A DNA stretch of 64,000 nt from assembly GCF_900177325.1 (NCBI RefSeq), contig NZ_FXBL01000004.1, positions 124,001-188,000 on the forward strand, read 5' to 3'. The position numbers and the translations under genes were made by a program. The notes beneath the pieces were generated by a model. It saw only the letters and a list, made by a program, of their open reading frames with translations. It was not told where the DNA came from and ran no database searches. Position 1 is the stretch's first letter, and each line of letters begins with the position of its first letter. This document shows positions 1-8,438 of this stretch, piece by piece. The DNA comes from Mesorhizobium australicum (lineage in GTDB: Bacteria; Pseudomonadota; Alphaproteobacteria; Rhizobiales; Rhizobiaceae).

Positions 1-756
1 CGGCAGCGGTCCTTTGATCCGCCCGCCCTGCCGGCTCTGTTCCCACGCGTGGGCAAGGATACCTACAGAGCGCGAGAGTATGAAAAGCCCGCGCGCGAGC
101 GGTGGCGGGAAGCCAAGCTCGCCGTAGAGACAGGCGGTGATGCCGTCGATGTTCATTGGCAGCGGTCTGCGCTTTACCGCGAGAAGACGCTTCTCGACCG
201 TGCGGCCGATGGCACAGTAGTCGCCGCCGATCGCGCCTTGCGCCCGCGCCTCGTCCAGGAGCTTCAAAAGGCGGGGCGTCCGCGGGTCGACTTTGCGGTG
301 AAAACGATGGCCGAAGCCCTCGATGGGCCGCTTTACTGCAAGGCGAGCGTCCACGGCTTCGGCGACGGCCGAGTCGATGGAGACTCCTGACGCCATCGCC
401 GCGCGAATGCCTTCATAGAACTCCAGCGCCTGCTCGCCGGCCCCACCGTGAATGGAGCCCAGAAGATTGACGCCAGAAGCTACGGCGTTGTTGAGACCCA
501 CCCCGCAGGTCATCGCCATGCGCGCCGTGGCGATGGACGGAGCCTGTGGGCCGTGATCGACGGCTGCTACCAGCGCCGCCTCGAGTAGCCTCGCCTGAAC
601 GCGTGATGGCCTTTCGCCGCGAAGCATCAACCAGATCTGATCGACGAAGCCAACATTGCCGATCAGGTCCTCAATCGCATATCCACGGATGCGAATAATG
701 TTGGGATGAATGTCTATAATCTCTGTCTGCCACCAGGACGTCACTTCGTCGGCCAC
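1..756 (-). CDS. Citryl-CoA lyase-like protein (citrate synthase fold), C-terminus cut by window edge
   Basis: Reading the minus strand from a GTG at 754-756 gives 252 uninterrupted residues that reach the window edge. Near residue 82 is SIHGGAGEQ and later GFGHRFHRKVDPR, the two histidine-containing active-site segments of the citrate synthase superfamily; the end (AHAWEQSRQGGRIKGP) matches the family's C-terminus, so only about ten residues are missing. The total of about 265 residues fits the short citryl-CoA lyase-like members rather than full citrate synthases. The GTG follows a GAGG-containing SD and starts 38 nt after the stop of the flavin reductase gene, so the two are probably co-transcribed. 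Expected chemistry is cleavage or formation of a citryl-CoA-like C-C bond; the real substrate is unknown. Confidence 0.8.
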   Translation of the reverse strand, partial: MADEVTSWWQTEIIDIHPNIIRIRGYAIEDLIGNVGFVDQIWLMLRGERPSRVQARLLEAALVAAVDHGPQAPSIATARMAMTCGVGLNNAVASGVNLLGSIHGGAGEQALEFYEGIRAAMASGVSIDSAVAEAVDARLAVKRPIEGFGHRFHRKVDPRTPRLLKLLDEARAQGAIGGDYCAIGRTVEKRLLAVKRRPLPMNIDGITACLYGELGFPPPLARGLFILSRSVGILAHAWEQSRQGGRIKGPLP

Positions 757-794
757 GGGAGGTGCCCCTCTGCCAGAGTTATTATGAGGCCCCA

Positions 795-2795
795 TTACTG
801 GCGGCCGGTGCCTGTCACGAGGGCGCGAGCGGCTCGATGCCCTTCAAAAACGGCCTGCAAAAGAGAACGCGGCGCATGCGCATCTCCGATCGAGCTGACA
901 ACCAAGGCCTGCGCTTGCAGTTCGTTCATAAACAAGGTTTGCGCCTGTCCGCGCATGGCAAGCACCAGCTTGTCAAACGGGCCGCACCGTTCCTCCTTCC
1001 CTAGCGAGGTCTCCGCCAGGATCAGCGAGCCATTATCAAGTCCCAAGAGCTTGACTCGCGTCCGCACCAACACCCTGCTGGCGCGAAGACGCTCCAGCGC
1101 GGTCATGCGGCTGTAGATGTTGATGTCCCAGAGTGGCGAGTCGGGCTGACTGAAGAACGAGACTTCAGCACCGGCGCCGGCAAGGGTTTCTGCCGTCGAC
1201 AGAGCGCCCCAACTTCCGGTCTCATCCCAGATGGCCACCCGTGCGCCGTGCCACGAATCCCTCGGTGCGGTAAGAGCGTCGTCGACGGAAATCCCCGCCT
1301 CGAAACCACGGCGGACCGTCGTTTCGTTTGTAGCACCGTTGGCGAGCAGGACGCGATCCGGCGCGAAGGCACGAATCTCGTTGACGTCGGCGCGTTTGCC
1401 AAGGACAACACTGACGCCCGCCTTCGCCGCCTGTTCGATCAGGAAGTCGCGCATCCTATGGAGGTCGCTCCGCCCGGCGCCAGCCCCGGCCACATTGAGC
1501 TTTCCGCCCAGGCTGCCCGTGGCTTCCCATAGCCAGACGCGATGTCCCAACTCAGACGCCACGCGGGCAGCTTCGAGCCCGGCAGGACCGCCGCCGACGA
1601 CAAGCAGCCGCAAAGGAGCGACATCGTTAGGACGGCCTTCGAGCCAATACCCCTCTCGGCCTACGCGGGGATTCATCATGCACGTAATCGGCTGGTTTGT
1701 CGCCAGTTGCTCAATGCAGAAATTCGACGCAATGCACGGGCGGATGTCCGCTTCGCGACCGGCCTGCGTCTTGGCGATAATCTGCGGATCAGCGATATGC
1801 GCCCGCATCATGCCGACCATGTCGATCTTGCCTGTCGAGAGCGCGTCCTCCGCATCCGACAAGGAGGTGTATCGTGCAGCCGTCAGAAGAGGAATGTCGC
1901 CGATGAGCTCGCGCATCCTCAGTGTCGTATCGAGATAGGGATGGCGCGGCGCGCTCATGTCGGGGACATGATAGCCGATGCTTGGCCAGTTATAGGACGC
2001 GACGGATGCATTGAAGAAGTTGATGCCGCGCTCTTGCGCCGTGCGGTGGATGATGTCGAGGGATTGTTCCGCATCGAGCCCGCCGCAAAGCAACTCGTCG
2101 ACGCTAACTCGAACCCCGAAGGCGACCCGACCGCCGATCTGATCGACAACTGCGCGCAGAACCCGCAGCGGAAATCGCATGCGATTTTCCAAGCCGCCAC
2201 CGAACTCGTCAGCGCGCTGGTTGGTCGCCGGCGAAAGGAACTGGTGCAGCAGATGGCCATGGCCGAAATGAATCTCCATTCCATCGAAGCCGGCCTCAAT
2301 CGCGAGTTCTGCCGCGTTGCGATAGGACTGCACTACCTCGTCGATTTCGGCGCGGGTCATTGGGTGTGGTATTTGCCCGCTGGTCGTCCAGGGTGTGTCG
2401 TCTGGCCCCCACGGCGCCGATCGGTCGACGGCATTCTCGCTGTGTCGTCCGGCATGCGTGAGCTGGACGAAGACGGGCACGCCTTCGGACTTAATCGTTT
2501 GGGTAATTCGCTGAAGGCCCGGAAGCGCCTCGCGATCGGCTCCGGTCAAACCTCCCGACCTGCCGAGGCTGGTGCGGTGCACGCGCAATGGCTCGACAAT
2601 GATTAGGCCGACGCCGCCCCGCGCCCGTTCGCGATGATAATGGATGTGCTTTTCATCGGGTAGAAAATCAGTCGCGAAGTTCGTGGTGTGGGCAGGCACG
2701 AAGATGCGATTTTTTACCTCCACCTTGCCGATGCGAAAGGGGCGAAAGACGCTGGGGTAAGCGGAATCGCCGAAAGCTTTGGTTTGCGCGACCAT
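795..2795 (-). CDS. NADH:flavin oxidoreductase / 2,4-dienoyl-CoA reductase family (OYE-type)
   Basis: 666 residues: an N-terminal FMN-binding TIM barrel (HAGRHSE near 114-120, EIHFGHGHLLHQFLSP near 174), then an Fe-S segment, then FAD/NAD domains (VVGGGPAGLEAA near 400, a second nucleotide-binding stretch further on). This is the architecture of dienoyl-CoA reductase and trimethylamine dehydrogenase, which reduce or demethylate substrates using NAD(P)H, FMN, FAD and a 4Fe-4S cluster. Here the cluster motif reads C354-x2-S357-x2-C360-x11-C372: the second ligand is serine. The ATG at 2795 lies 2 nt after the SDR stop and was preferred over an ORF extension that overlaps that gene. It probably acts with the SDR and citryl-CoA lyase-like enzyme on an unknown substrate. 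Confidence 0.85.
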   Translation of the reverse strand: MVAQTKAFGDSAYPSVFRPFRIGKVEVKNRIFVPAHTTNFATDFLPDEKHIHYHRERARGGVGLIIVEPLRVHRTSLGRSGGLTGADREALPGLQRITQTIKSEGVPVFVQLTHAGRHSENAVDRSAPWGPDDTPWTTSGQIPHPMTRAEIDEVVQSYRNAAELAIEAGFDGMEIHFGHGHLLHQFLSPATNQRADEFGGGLENRMRFPLRVLRAVVDQIGGRVAFGVRVSVDELLCGGLDAEQSLDIIHRTAQERGINFFNASVASYNWPSIGYHVPDMSAPRHPYLDTTLRMRELIGDIPLLTAARYTSLSDAEDALSTGKIDMVGMMRAHIADPQIIAKTQAGREADIRPCIASNFCIEQLATNQPITCMMNPRVGREGYWLEGRPNDVAPLRLLVVGGGPAGLEAARVASELGHRVWLWEATGSLGGKLNVAGAGAGRSDLHRMRDFLIEQAAKAGVSVVLGKRADVNEIRAFAPDRVLLANGATNETTVRRGFEAGISVDDALTAPRDSWHGARVAIWDETGSWGALSTAETLAGAGAEVSFFSQPDSPLWDINIYSRMTALERLRASRVLVRTRVKLLGLDNGSLILAETSLGKEERCGPFDKLVLAMRGQAQTLFMNELQAQALVVSSIGDAHAPRSLLQAVFEGHRAARALVTGTGRQ

Positions 2796-2797
2796 GG

Positions 2798-3454
2798 TCA
2801 ACCCATCCAGATTCCGCCGATGTCGATCGTCGCCCCGGTGATCGAACCCGCAGCCGGAGAGCACAGGAAGGCAACCGTTCCCGCGATCTCCTCAGCGGCA
2901 ATAAGCCTGTTCAACGGCATGGTTGCACGCAGCTCGTCCTTTACGCTGTCTTCGAGGCGGTCGAGCATGGGCGTCGATACGGGTCCGGGAGCAACGGCAT
3001 TGTAGCGGATACCGCGCGCGCCCTTATCCTTCGCGAGATGTCGAACCAGGCCCAGTATCCCGGCCTTTGCCGTGGCATAGGCCACTCCGGAAAGCCTATT
3101 GCCGCCGTGCCGACCATTGACCGAGCTGAAGAGGACGACCGCACTGTCTTGGCCGAGCAGCCGCTCGGTCTCGCGGCAAACCACAAAGGCCGACGTCAGA
3201 TTGGAGTCCATGACAGCATGCCATTGCTCCAGCGAATGGTCTTCTATTCCACCGACGCCCACTGATCCGGCGGCGTGGATCACCGCATCGAGCCGCTCAA
3301 TGCCTGCAAGCGCGGCAGCTATATCGTCAGGTCGCGACGCATCTTGGTTCCTAGAGCGATCGAAGCCGATGATTCGCCAACCCTGATCGCGAAAAAGTGC
3401 CGCACAGGCGGAGCCGATCCCACCTTCTGACCCCGTTATAAAAGCTGTTTTCAC
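2798..3454 (-). CDS. Short-chain dehydrogenase/reductase
   Basis: 218 residues with the classical SDR signature: TGSEGGIG for NAD(P) binding near the N-terminus, the catalytic serine in FSSVNG, and YATAK holding the Tyr-Lys pair. The length is typical of single-domain SDRs. The GTG at 3454 is chosen because GGAAGG lies five bases upstream; a second GTG two codons earlier is too close to that SD. It is the first gene of a minus-strand unit (SDR, flavin reductase, citryl-CoA lyase-like) whose promoter region carries two operator-like palindromes. The substrate cannot be read from the sequence. Confidence 0.88.
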   Translation of the reverse strand: MKTAFITGSEGGIGSACAALFRDQGWRIIGFDRSRNQDASRPDDIAAALAGIERLDAVIHAAGSVGVGGIEDHSLEQWHAVMDSNLTSAFVVCRETERLLGQDSAVVLFSSVNGRHGGNRLSGVAYATAKAGILGLVRHLAKDKGARGIRYNAVAPGPVSTPMLDRLEDSVKDELRATMPLNRLIAAEEIAGTVAFLCSPAAGSITGATIDIGGIWMG

Positions 3455-3498
3455 GACCACCTTCCAGCCTGCCGATCTGCCCCGGCATGGATTACAGA

Positions 3499-3519
3499 AT
3501 GTTCTGTTGAATAGAACAT
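3499..3519. promoter_or_regulatory. Operator-like inverted repeat in the divergent SDR/Ohr promoter region
   Basis: A perfect palindrome with 7-bp arms, ATGTTCT and AGAACAT, separated by GTTGAAT. It lies 45 nt upstream of the SDR start and matches a second site at 3595-3621, suggesting one dimeric regulator controls both divergent transcripts. The regulator is not encoded next to the site. Confidence 0.55.
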
Positions 3520-3594
3520 CGTTGCAAAAATAAGCTCTGAATCAGCCGCGATGTCAAGTCTGAGCCGACAGAATTTTTCACTTGCTATCGAGAT

Positions 3595-3621
3595 CAGAAC
3601 GGTGTTCTGTTTAATGAGAAA
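3595..3621. promoter_or_regulatory. Second operator-like site upstream of the Ohr gene
   Basis: CAGAAC-GGT-GTTCTG (3595-3609) is a perfect 6-bp inverted repeat. The overlapping TGTTCTGTTTAAT (from 3603) repeats the left half and spacer of the 3499-3519 site (TGTTCTGTTGAAT) almost exactly. It sits 15-41 nt upstream of the Ohr ATG, where a repressor would block initiation. Confidence 0.5.
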
Positions 3622-3635
3622 CGAAGGAATGCACA

Positions 3636-4058
3636 ATGCTGACGAAAACGATCTATACAGCCTACGCGGAGAGCACCGGCGGGCGCACCGGGCGCAGCCG
3701 GACCAATGATGGGCTCCTTGACCTCAAGTTGGACAAGCCGGTGGAAATGGGTGGCGAGCATGCCGGCACCAATCCCGAGCAGTTGTTCGCGTGTGGCTAT
3801 TCCGCCTGTTTCGGCGGAACGATCGACGCCATCGCCAAGGCGCAGAAGATCGAGCTTTCCGACATCGTTGTTGCCGCGGAGGTCGATTTCGGCCCCCGGC
3901 AGGGAGGGGGGTTCGGTGTCGGAGTCCGCCTTAAGGTTCAATTGCCGGGGATCGACCGGGAAACAGTTGAGAAGTTGGTCGAGATGGCACATCGCAATTG
4001 CCCCTATTCCAATGCGACGCGAGGCAACATCGACGTTGAAATCGAGATACTAAACTGA
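3636..4058 (+). CDS. Ohr/OsmC-family organic hydroperoxide resistance protein
   Basis: 140 residues, the usual Ohr length. The two redox cysteines of the family are present in GYSACFGG and HRNCPYSNAT, and the N-terminal pattern (TIYTAYAESTGGRTGRS) is Ohr-like. Ohr proteins reduce organic hydroperoxides in the cytoplasm using a reactive thiol recharged by lipoylated proteins. The ATG is preceded by AAGGA at an eight-base distance. It is the first plus-strand gene facing the SDR unit and shares the operator-rich intergenic region with it; the amidase gene follows 12 nt downstream. Confidence 0.85.
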   Translation: MLTKTIYTAYAESTGGRTGRSRTNDGLLDLKLDKPVEMGGEHAGTNPEQLFACGYSACFGGTIDAIAKAQKIELSDIVVAAEVDFGPRQGGGFGVGVRLKVQLPGIDRETVEKLVEMAHRNCPYSNATRGNIDVEIEILN

Positions 4059-4070
4059 CGAAGGTCTGAC

Positions 4071-5309
4071 GTGTCCCGGAATAGCCCGCAGGCCCGCCTG
4101 GAAGCATCGCTTGCACGCATAGCAGCATGTGAGCCGCAGGTCCGCGCCTTCGTGGAGTACGACAGCGATAACGCCCGCGCGCAAGCTGCGGTATCTGGCC
4201 GGCGGCCTGGGCTCCTTGATGGCGTCGTGGTTGGCGTCAAGGACGTTATCGACGTTATGGGCTTTCCCACCCGCTTCGGCTCCGCCCTGTTCGCCGAGGC
4301 CGGGCCCTCTCGTGTAGACGCGACTGTCGTACGCCGGCTGCGGGATGCGGGCGCCACGCTGCTCGGAAAACTAAAGACGACCGAATTCGCCTATACCGAT
4401 CCAACCGACACCGACAATCCAAGCGCGCCGGGTCACACGCCTGGCGGCTCCAGCAGCGGGTCGGCCGCGGCCGTGGCCGCAGGAATGGTCGAGCTTGCCC
4501 TTGGGACGCAAACGGTCGGATCTGTGTGCCGGCCGGCCGCCTATTGCGGGGTACCCGGGTTCAAGCCGTCGACGGGCGGCCTGCCGCTGAACGGCGTAGC
4601 GCCTCTTGCGCCGGAGTTTGACACGGTGGGTATGATGGCCCGCGACATGGCGCTCGCCATTCGCGCGTGGCAGGTCTGCGCAAGCCTGGAGGACATTCCA
4701 TTACCCACGGTGCGCATCGAGGGCCTGCGAATCGGCGTTCTGTCGGACCCGCTGTTCCGGGCCGTGTCGCCGGTAGTACAGGGCGCGCTCGATCATGTCG
4801 CCGGCATGCTGGCTTCTGCAGGAGCGATCTTGGTCGAGATCGACACCGCGGTCGATCACCGGGCGCTGAGGGCGGATCATCGCGCTCTCATGTTCAGGTC
4901 TGCCGCTCTCCATCACGGTGCGCTCCTGGAGCGGGGCGACAGACTCGGCCCAAACTTCCGACTTGCCATTGAGACAGGTCGGGTCTTGTCTTACGCCGAA
5001 TGCGACGCCGCCCGAGACAGGCTCCGCGACGCGCGCAGCAGGCTTCAGGCTCATGCGAGCAACGTCGATGCGCTGTTGCTTCCGCCTGCGGCGGATGTGG
5101 CGCCGGAAGGGCACGCCAGCACTGGCGACGCCGGCCTCATCATCTCATGGACGGTGATGGGTGGGCCGATTGCGGTGATGCCGGTCGCCCGGCGACAGGG
5201 GAAGCCCCCGACCGCCGTGATGCTGACTTGCCTTCCAGGAAACGACGCATGGCTGGGCTCGCTCGCCATCGGTATGGAAGCTCTTGAAAGACAGATGGAG
5301 ATCGAATGA
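4071..5309 (+). CDS. Amidase signature family hydrolase
   Basis: 412 residues from a GTG start. The Ser-cisSer-Lys catalytic triad of the amidase signature family can be placed: Lys in VVGVKDVIDV, the cis-serine in PGGSSSGSAAA, and the nucleophile in TVGSVCRPA. These cytoplasmic enzymes hydrolyse linear amides. At this length it lacks the extra C-terminal domain of allophanate hydrolases. The stop overlaps the start of the first deacetylase-like gene by four bases (ATGA), implying translational coupling and a shared pathway. The substrate is not determinable; the pairing with deacetylase-fold enzymes suggests C-N bonds of a cyclic or branched amide. Confidence 0.85.
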   Translation: MSRNSPQARLEASLARIAACEPQVRAFVEYDSDNARAQAAVSGRRPGLLDGVVVGVKDVIDVMGFPTRFGSALFAEAGPSRVDATVVRRLRDAGATLLGKLKTTEFAYTDPTDTDNPSAPGHTPGGSSSGSAAAVAAGMVELALGTQTVGSVCRPAAYCGVPGFKPSTGGLPLNGVAPLAPEFDTVGMMARDMALAIRAWQVCASLEDIPLPTVRIEGLRIGVLSDPLFRAVSPVVQGALDHVAGMLASAGAILVEIDTAVDHRALRADHRALMFRSAALHHGALLERGDRLGPNFRLAIETGRVLSYAECDAARDRLRDARSRLQAHASNVDALLLPPAADVAPEGHASTGDAGLIISWTVMGGPIAVMPVARRQGKPPTAVMLTCLPGNDAWLGSLAIGMEALERQMEIE

Positions 5310-6220
5310 CGTCGATGGATTCTTCCCGGTTGACTTGGCCGGTCGCGCCTTGGCCGGTAAGCGACCGCCCTACCATCCGCTGGCCGAACGGCGCGCGCGT
5401 GGCGTTCTGGGTTGCGCCGAATGTCGAGTTCTACGAGATCTCCCCGCCCTCGAACCCGGTGCGGGCGGCCTGGCCGCGGCCAGCGCCCGATATCCTGAAC
5501 GTGACGGCGCGCGACTACGGCAATCGGGTCGGCGTATGGCGCTGCATCGACATATTCGACCGATACGGCATCGTTGGCTCGGTCTCACTGAACTCGGCTA
5601 TGTGCCGGCATTTCCCGCATGTGGTGGACTTGTTCGTGGAGCGCGGTTGGGAGCTGCTGTGCCATGGCGACTACAACACCCGCTACCTGTTCGGACGCAG
5701 CCGGGAAGACGAGAAGGCGCTGATCAAGAATGCCTGCGCGGAAATCGCCGAGTTCGGCGGCCGGCCGGTTGAAGGCTTCCTGGCGCCAGCGTTGACCTAC
5801 ACCGAGCATACGTTCGACATCCTGACTGAGCTCGGTATCTCGTATACGCTCGATCTCTTCGATCGTGACGAGCCCTACAGGCTTTCGCCCCGCTATGGGG
5901 AGATGGTCAGCGTTCCCTATCAGGTCGAGATTAACGACTTTCACGCCCTGACCGCTCAAGGCCTGGCCGGCGAATTCTATCTTCGGCGTTTCAGAAACCA
6001 TCTGGACCGGCTTTGCCTGGAAGGCGAACAGTCCGGCCGCGTGGTGGGCTTGCCCCTGCACCCTTACATCATTGGCCAGCCGCAATATGTCTGGGTATTG
6101 GAAGAGATGATGGCCTACGTCCGGCAGCGGGACGACGTGTGGATTGCAACCGCTGGCGACATCGCGCGCCATTTCCGCGCAACGACGGCTGGCAGCAGGC
6201 AGGGAGCGACGCAATCGTGA
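5306..6220 (+). CDS. Polysaccharide deacetylase-fold hydrolase 1 (PuuE-like subgroup)
   Basis: 304 residues of the NodB/PuuE-type fold. Recognisable elements are LLCHGDYNTRYL, GFLAPALTYTEHTFDIL and the C-terminal VGLPLHPYIIGQPQ, which resemble the allantoinase PuuE branch, where members act on small C-N compounds rather than chitin. The canonical TFDDG first motif is absent (NVEFYE occupies the region), as is usual in that branch. It overlaps the amidase stop by four bases and is itself overlapped by the next paralogue, so three hydrolases are translationally linked. Function in amide or ureide breakdown is inferred. Confidence 0.8.
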   Translation: MTSMDSSRLTWPVAPWPVSDRPTIRWPNGARVAFWVAPNVEFYEISPPSNPVRAAWPRPAPDILNVTARDYGNRVGVWRCIDIFDRYGIVGSVSLNSAMCRHFPHVVDLFVERGWELLCHGDYNTRYLFGRSREDEKALIKNACAEIAEFGGRPVEGFLAPALTYTEHTFDILTELGISYTLDLFDRDEPYRLSPRYGEMVSVPYQVEINDFHALTAQGLAGEFYLRRFRNHLDRLCLEGEQSGRVVGLPLHPYIIGQPQYVWVLEEMMAYVRQRDDVWIATAGDIARHFRATTAGSRQGATQS

Positions 6221-7122
6221 GCGACAGACAGGGAAGGGTCCGGGTGGCCGGGACCGGATACGACCACACGATCTTCGGTTTTCGTGGCGCGAACGAGCCT
6301 GCACCTTTCGTGCTGCCGGACGGGAAGGAACTGGTCGTCACACCTATCGTGGTGCTCCAGAGGTTTCATATCGACGCGAAGCCGCCATTCGCCGTTCCGG
6401 GTATGCTGGCGCGGCCTTGGCCAGACATCGGCACCGCCACGCAGCGCGAGGTTGGGCTGCATGACGGACTGCGGCGCGTGCTCGACGCGTTCGACGAGGC
6501 GGAAGCTGCCGCCACCTTCGTCGTTGAGGCCGACGCCTTGCCGCATCTTCCGGACATGCGCAAGCGGCTCGCCGCCTCGCCTCACGGCATCGTTGCGGGA
6601 GGACGGCACGCGGTCGGCCTGCACGGTTCTCATCTGACGGAAGAGGAGGAAGCCGGGATCATCGCGGTGGTGAAGACCGAGCTGGAAGCGTTCTTCGGCC
6701 GGGAGGTCGCCGGCTGGCGTAGCCCGTACAACGCTCAATCGGCGTCGACCCTGTCCCTCCTCGCGCGAAACGGATTCAGCTATTGCGGCGACCTGAACAA
6801 CGATGAACGTCCCTACATGCTGGATGCTGGCGGGCAAAGCCTGTGGGCCGTCTCAATGCCCCATACGACTTCCGACTTGCACAATATCGAGATTTCAAAG
6901 CAAACGGCGGAAGATTTCTTCTTGGCACAGTTGCGCGGGATTGACTGGCTGCTCGATTCGTCGGAGCGCCGTCCAATCGTCTATCCGCTCGTCCTGCACC
7001 CCTGGATCGTCGGTGTTCCGCATCGGATCGCCGCTCTTGCTTCGTTCCTGCGTGACGTCGCATCGCGGAGGCGTGCAGCCTTCTGGTCGACGGATCAGTT
7101 GGTGGCCGCCTGTCGGCGGTGA
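6217..7122 (+). CDS. Polysaccharide deacetylase-fold hydrolase 2
   Basis: 301 residues starting at a GTG that overlaps the stop of the preceding paralogue (GTGA). The frame stays open upstream, but a longer start would lie inside that gene. Motifs include VGLHGSHLT, AGWRSPYNAQS and VLHPWIVGVPHR, corresponding by position to motifs of the preceding protein although the two differ strongly in sequence. The tandem arrangement suggests either a two-subunit enzyme or two consecutive hydrolysis steps; the sequence does not decide between these. Confidence 0.78.
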   Translation: MSDRQGRVRVAGTGYDHTIFGFRGANEPAPFVLPDGKELVVTPIVVLQRFHIDAKPPFAVPGMLARPWPDIGTATQREVGLHDGLRRVLDAFDEAEAAATFVVEADALPHLPDMRKRLAASPHGIVAGGRHAVGLHGSHLTEEEEAGIIAVVKTELEAFFGREVAGWRSPYNAQSASTLSLLARNGFSYCGDLNNDERPYMLDAGGQSLWAVSMPHTTSDLHNIEISKQTAEDFFLAQLRGIDWLLDSSERRPIVYPLVLHPWIVGVPHRIAALASFLRDVASRRRAAFWSTDQLVAACRR

Positions 7123-7186
7123 TCATTCTTCGCTGCCAGGCGACTGGCACCAAAATTCCTCCACCCTCCACTCTCGATTTCCTTAC

Positions 7187-7615
7187 ATGATTGATGACAG
7201 TTGGACACATGATCCGTCGGAAGGGTTTCTCGCTCTTCTTGGGGGGATTTGGTGGCGTGACCGCGGGAATGAAAGGGAGTTTGCGTTCCTCGCAGAAGAG
7301 AGGCACTCCAATCGCAATGGTGTGGTGCATGGGGGAATGCTGATGACATTTGTTGATCGCTCATTCGCAATCGCAGCTCGGAGGGCATCGGGGGCCACTC
7401 GTACAGCCACGATCAGCTTGTCCCATCAGTTCCTCACGCCTTTGCAGATAGGCTCCTTCGCGACTGTGCGGCCGCGAATTCTCAAGTTAACCAAACGCGT
7501 CGCCTTCCTCGAGGGTACGGTCTGGTGCGATAACGATCCCGTCACGCAAGCGCAGGGAGTGTGGCGGTTGAGCGCAAGCTCACCTTCCCGGCAGGCGGAA
7601 ACACATCGCCTGTAG
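7187..7615 (+). CDS. Hotdog-fold thioesterase (PaaI-like)
   Basis: 142 residues, the size of single hotdog thioesterases. NGVVHGGMLMTFVD holds the HGGM motif seen in PaaI/4HBT-type enzymes, followed by SLSHQFLTP. Such proteins hydrolyse acyl- or aryl-CoA thioesters in the cytoplasm, often to release CoA trapped in dead-end intermediates. An ATG at 7187 is used; a longer frame upstream would overlap the deacetylase. It is the only CoA enzyme in this plus-strand block and may connect it to the CoA-dependent genes that follow. Confidence 0.82.
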   Translation: MIDDSWTHDPSEGFLALLGGIWWRDRGNEREFAFLAEERHSNRNGVVHGGMLMTFVDRSFAIAARRASGATRTATISLSHQFLTPLQIGSFATVRPRILKLTKRVAFLEGTVWCDNDPVTQAQGVWRLSASSPSRQAETHRL

Positions 7616-7760
7616 AACTCAACGCCATTCTTGCCCGACAAAATGGTGCGGATTGGGGTCGTGAAATGTATCATTCGGGTTGAGAGTAGCGATTCTACCC
7701 GCTGATCGAAGCCGGCTATGCGTGGCCGATCCGCAGACGCCGTCCGGGAAAACCGTTACA

Positions 7761-8402
7761 ATGGATGCCTCGAAGCCACGCGCTCGCCGCCCCGCCACCA
7801 CCGGGAATCCTGCGATAGCGATTGCCGTCCTGGCAGCGGGCCGGTCCACCCGGATGGGCGCGCTCAACAAGCTCCTGGCCCGTTTCAAAGGAAAGCCGCT
7901 CGTGCGTCTGGCGGCGGAGCGCGCGCTCGCCACAGGCCGGAGGCCGGTCTTCCTTGTGACAGGCCATATGGCGGAGGCGATCGAGGCTGCCGCTGCCGGT
8001 CTGGAGGTGGAGACGATCCGCAACCCCGCCTTCGATACAGGCCTGTCGTCGTCCATAAAGGCCGCGATCCAGGCAGTGCCCGACGGCAGCATCGGACTGC
8101 TCGTGCATCTTGCTGATATGCCCACGATCACCACCGACCAGCTCGCGGCCATGATCGACTGCTTCCTCGCGATGGGCGGCCATGGAATCGCATGGGCCAC
8201 CGCACAGGGACGGCGCCGGAATCCGGTCATCATCCCGCGCAGCCTCTTTGAGGCCGTCCTTTCGCTCGATGGCGATACTGGCGCACGTCGTGTGCTCGAG
8301 GTCTCGGGGCTCCCCATCCACGAGGTCGAGCTTGGCCCAGCGGCGAATTTCGACGTCGATACCCCGGAGACGCTGGCGGCGGCCGGAGGGCGATTCGACT
8401 AG
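7761..8402 (+). CDS. MobA/MocA-like nucleotidyltransferase
   Basis: 213 residues. The N-terminus AVLAAGRSTRMG with NKLL shortly after is the NTP-binding motif of the MobA/MocA family, and VHLADMPTI and DVDTPETL are the usual acidic metal-binding and C-terminal segments. Family members transfer CMP or GMP to molybdopterin, so this would modify the cofactor of a molybdoenzyme. A TTG at 7680 would add 27 residues that look unrelated to the fold; the ATG at 7761 is preferred although its SD is weak. No molybdoenzyme gene is in the window. Confidence 0.78.
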   Translation: MDASKPRARRPATTGNPAIAIAVLAAGRSTRMGALNKLLARFKGKPLVRLAAERALATGRRPVFLVTGHMAEAIEAAAAGLEVETIRNPAFDTGLSSSIKAAIQAVPDGSIGLLVHLADMPTITTDQLAAMIDCFLAMGGHGIAWATAQGRRRNPVIIPRSLFEAVLSLDGDTGARRVLEVSGLPIHEVELGPAANFDVDTPETLAAAGGRFD

Positions 8403-8438
8403 TTGGAAAACCTACCCGCAGCAGGTATGTGGCACAGC

